NCBI RefSeq assembly: GCF_032854445.1
Contig: NC_088300.1
Location: 21,745,608-21,809,607, forward strand
Length of the DNA stretch: 64,000 nucleotides
Reading direction: 5' to 3'
Source: Liolophura sinensis
Lineage: Eukaryota; Mollusca; Polyplacophora; Chitonida; Chitonidae
How positions within the stretch are numbered: position 1 is the first letter of the stretch; each line of letters begins with the position of its first letter. This document shows positions 59,901 through 62,900 of the stretch, one piece after another. Below the pieces are notes generated by a model. It ran no database searches and had not been told where the DNA came from. It was given only the letters and a program-made list of their open reading frames with translations. A program made the position numbers and the translations under genes.

Positions 59901-62900
59901 CAATCGTTATCGTTATATATGCCCAGGCAGGAGCTATTTACGTAACTCTATATTTTCCCTTACGTCACCTGAAGACTTTTAACCATACAACTGAGGGATC
60001 TAATCATTGAAAGTTGATTTATAGGGTTACCAAGCATGTCAAAAAAAAAAAGACAGATTAGGTCTGTGTCCACCCCTCTTCCAAATTAACTCACGTCATA
60101 TTATGTGTTGTATTTCCTTTGAAAGTCTAGAGGATGCTGTGTGATCATTGTGTTCACTTACATCATAGTCTCGCCACTCTGTCATCTTCCTCTCCAGCAG
60201 GTCCTGCCTCTTCTGGGCGGCTCCGATGACAAAGTTGACCTTCTGGTTGATGTTGGTGAGGGACTGCTGGAGAGTGGCCTGGTCAGTCTGGTCCAGGGTG
60301 GGCAGCAGTTTCTCTGACAGTTCTAGGATCTGTTCCATCTCATCCTGACACAAGCTACCTTCCATGAAGTATTCCTGAAAATATAGAAACCAAGGGTGTA
60401 ATTCTAGCTGTCACAATTTGACAAAGTGGTTTCACAATGATCTTGGCTCTTGGACAAGCAACAGATTGCTGTTTCAGCGACAACAGGCGTTATACAGGTG
60501 AGTCGACAATAAAAAATCCAAAATGAAATAAACCTAAAAACTGAAGGTCCACCTTTTCATTTGTTTCATTTTGTTTTTTTGATGAATTTCCTGTTTTTTA
60601 AGATTTTTCAATCATGTAAATAGGTCTTCAACAGGATGAGTTGCTGGGTTATGCTAGTCAACATTTTCCACAAATCAACTGATTTTCAGGTTTTATTTTT
60701 ATACACTTGTCTGATATTGAAAAAATATTTATTCTAACCCTAAAACAACAAATTAAATTAGTGTAGCCTTAGGCCATACTCAAGAATATTTCAATTATAT
60801 GACGGCAGTCAGTTTTATGGGAGGAGGAACCAGAGCTAAAAGTGTGCAAGTGAGAATAAGTTGTTATTAGATGAAAAATATACAATCTACCCTGATGTCT
60901 TATGTCTGTGCAAAAGAATTCGTTAACAGAAATAGCTGCTCAACCCGCTGTATATAAAGGAGTTTAATGGCAGGAATAAACCGGTATGGCCAGGCACTTG
61001 TTTACTGTTTTAGTTGCCCAAGACCCCAGATGCCAAACCCCCACCCCCCAATTCCCACCCCCACCTCGCCTCGCTTGCCCGGCAATAGCTGGGCTAACAT
61101 GATTAGTAATTACGCATTTTGAAATGACCAAAATACGTCTCTTATTACACTAACTACATCTGTAAGCATCAAGGATTTCTTACATATTTCATTGGTGTTA
61201 TATAACTAACACTCTTACCTCTAAAAGGCAATATGGTATACAGGGAGAGGACACCTGACAGCCCACGGATTGTATGTGCATATGGAGGTATATTTACACT
61301 GCTCCTCCAGCTGGAGGTAAATGGTATCACATTTGTGTGTACGTGTACCTTATTTGCACTGTCGTAACTTGTGTTCATCCAGCGGGTGGTAAAAAGTGTC
61401 ATACATGTATTTGTATACACGTACCTCCAGCTGGTGATAAATAGTCAAGATTTGTCCATACATGTACATGTAGCCTATGTTCCTCCAGCTGGTGGTAAAT
61501 GGTGTCAGATTTGTGTTTACGTGTACCTTATGTTCCTCCAGCTGGTGGCAAATGGTGTCAGATTTGTGTTTACGTGTACCTTATGTTCCTCCAGCTGGTG
61601 GCAAATGGTGTCAGATTTGTGTTTACATGTACCTTATGTTCCTCCAGCTGGTAGCAGATGGTGTCAGATTTGTGTTTACACATACCTTATGTTCTTCCAG
61701 CTGGTGGTAAATGGTGTCATAATCCAGTCCTTCCTGGTTTGCGTCCAGCAGGTCTTCAGCACCATGGAGCCAATCAGTGACTTGTCTGAGGGATGAATCA
61801 AACTGCAGCCTGTCAGACTTGGCTTCAGTTAGGTATATCTCTCGACTCTCTAAAGCCTCCTGGAAAAAGAATGATAAATATTAAACATGCTGATTTACCA
61901 AATATCCATTATCCTCTAAAATAATTTTTTCATATCAACACGATTAAATTAAATATTCTTTGATTTCTTTGTTACTGAATTGAAATGAAGAAATTAACTC
62001 TTTTAACAAAATACAGATCAATAGTTGTCAATGCATTTGAGACAAAAAGTCAATCATAACGAAAGAGAGAAATAAGCTTCCACAATAAAAAAAGTGTTGC
62101 ACTGAAAGACAACAGAGCAGATACAAATGATTACCAGAATTTTCTGTTCCAAAGTATTCAGCTCCTGTAACTTTTGCTGAAGATTTTCTGGCAGAGGTTC
62201 TCCACCATGTTCAAACCTTGACTTTTCTGTTTCAACCCTGACTTTCACATCTTTCAGGGTTCTCAGAATCTCATCAGTCACAGCCTTCAATAGAGATATA
62301 AGAATTGAATATCCACAACCCGACATAACTTACTTAGCCAATAGCACACACACCATAATAGAAGTTACAAGCACCAAGAAAAATATTTATTTATTTATTT
62401 ATTTGATTGGTGTTTTATGACATACTCAACAATATTTCACTTATACGACAGCAGCCAGCACTATGGTGAGAGGAAACCGGGCAGAATAAGAAAAATGTGC
62501 ACTGGTAAGTCTACAATGACACATGGATTGAAGTTAACAGGAAAACAATCACCAAGTTAAAGGTGAATCGTTGCTAATTTCATCATACTTTAGTTGATAG
62601 AAGCTATATCATGATCACATGTCCAGGAGGTATAAATCCACTACCGGCCCATTTAAGCAAATTTGTTATGCTTTCCTATGCCCGGGGGAAACCCATGACA
62701 ATCTGCAGGTTGCTGGCAGACCTTCCCACATACGGCCAGAGAGGAAGCCAGCATGAGTTGCTTTTGTTGAAGTTTCCTCTACATAAAGCATGGACTGCAA
62801 ACATTAAATAACAGACAAAAGATTCAATGAAGTCACGCCATAACAGGGATTCTTTTTATAGTCTATGTATTAAATTATTAATACATACCCTATGTCTCTT

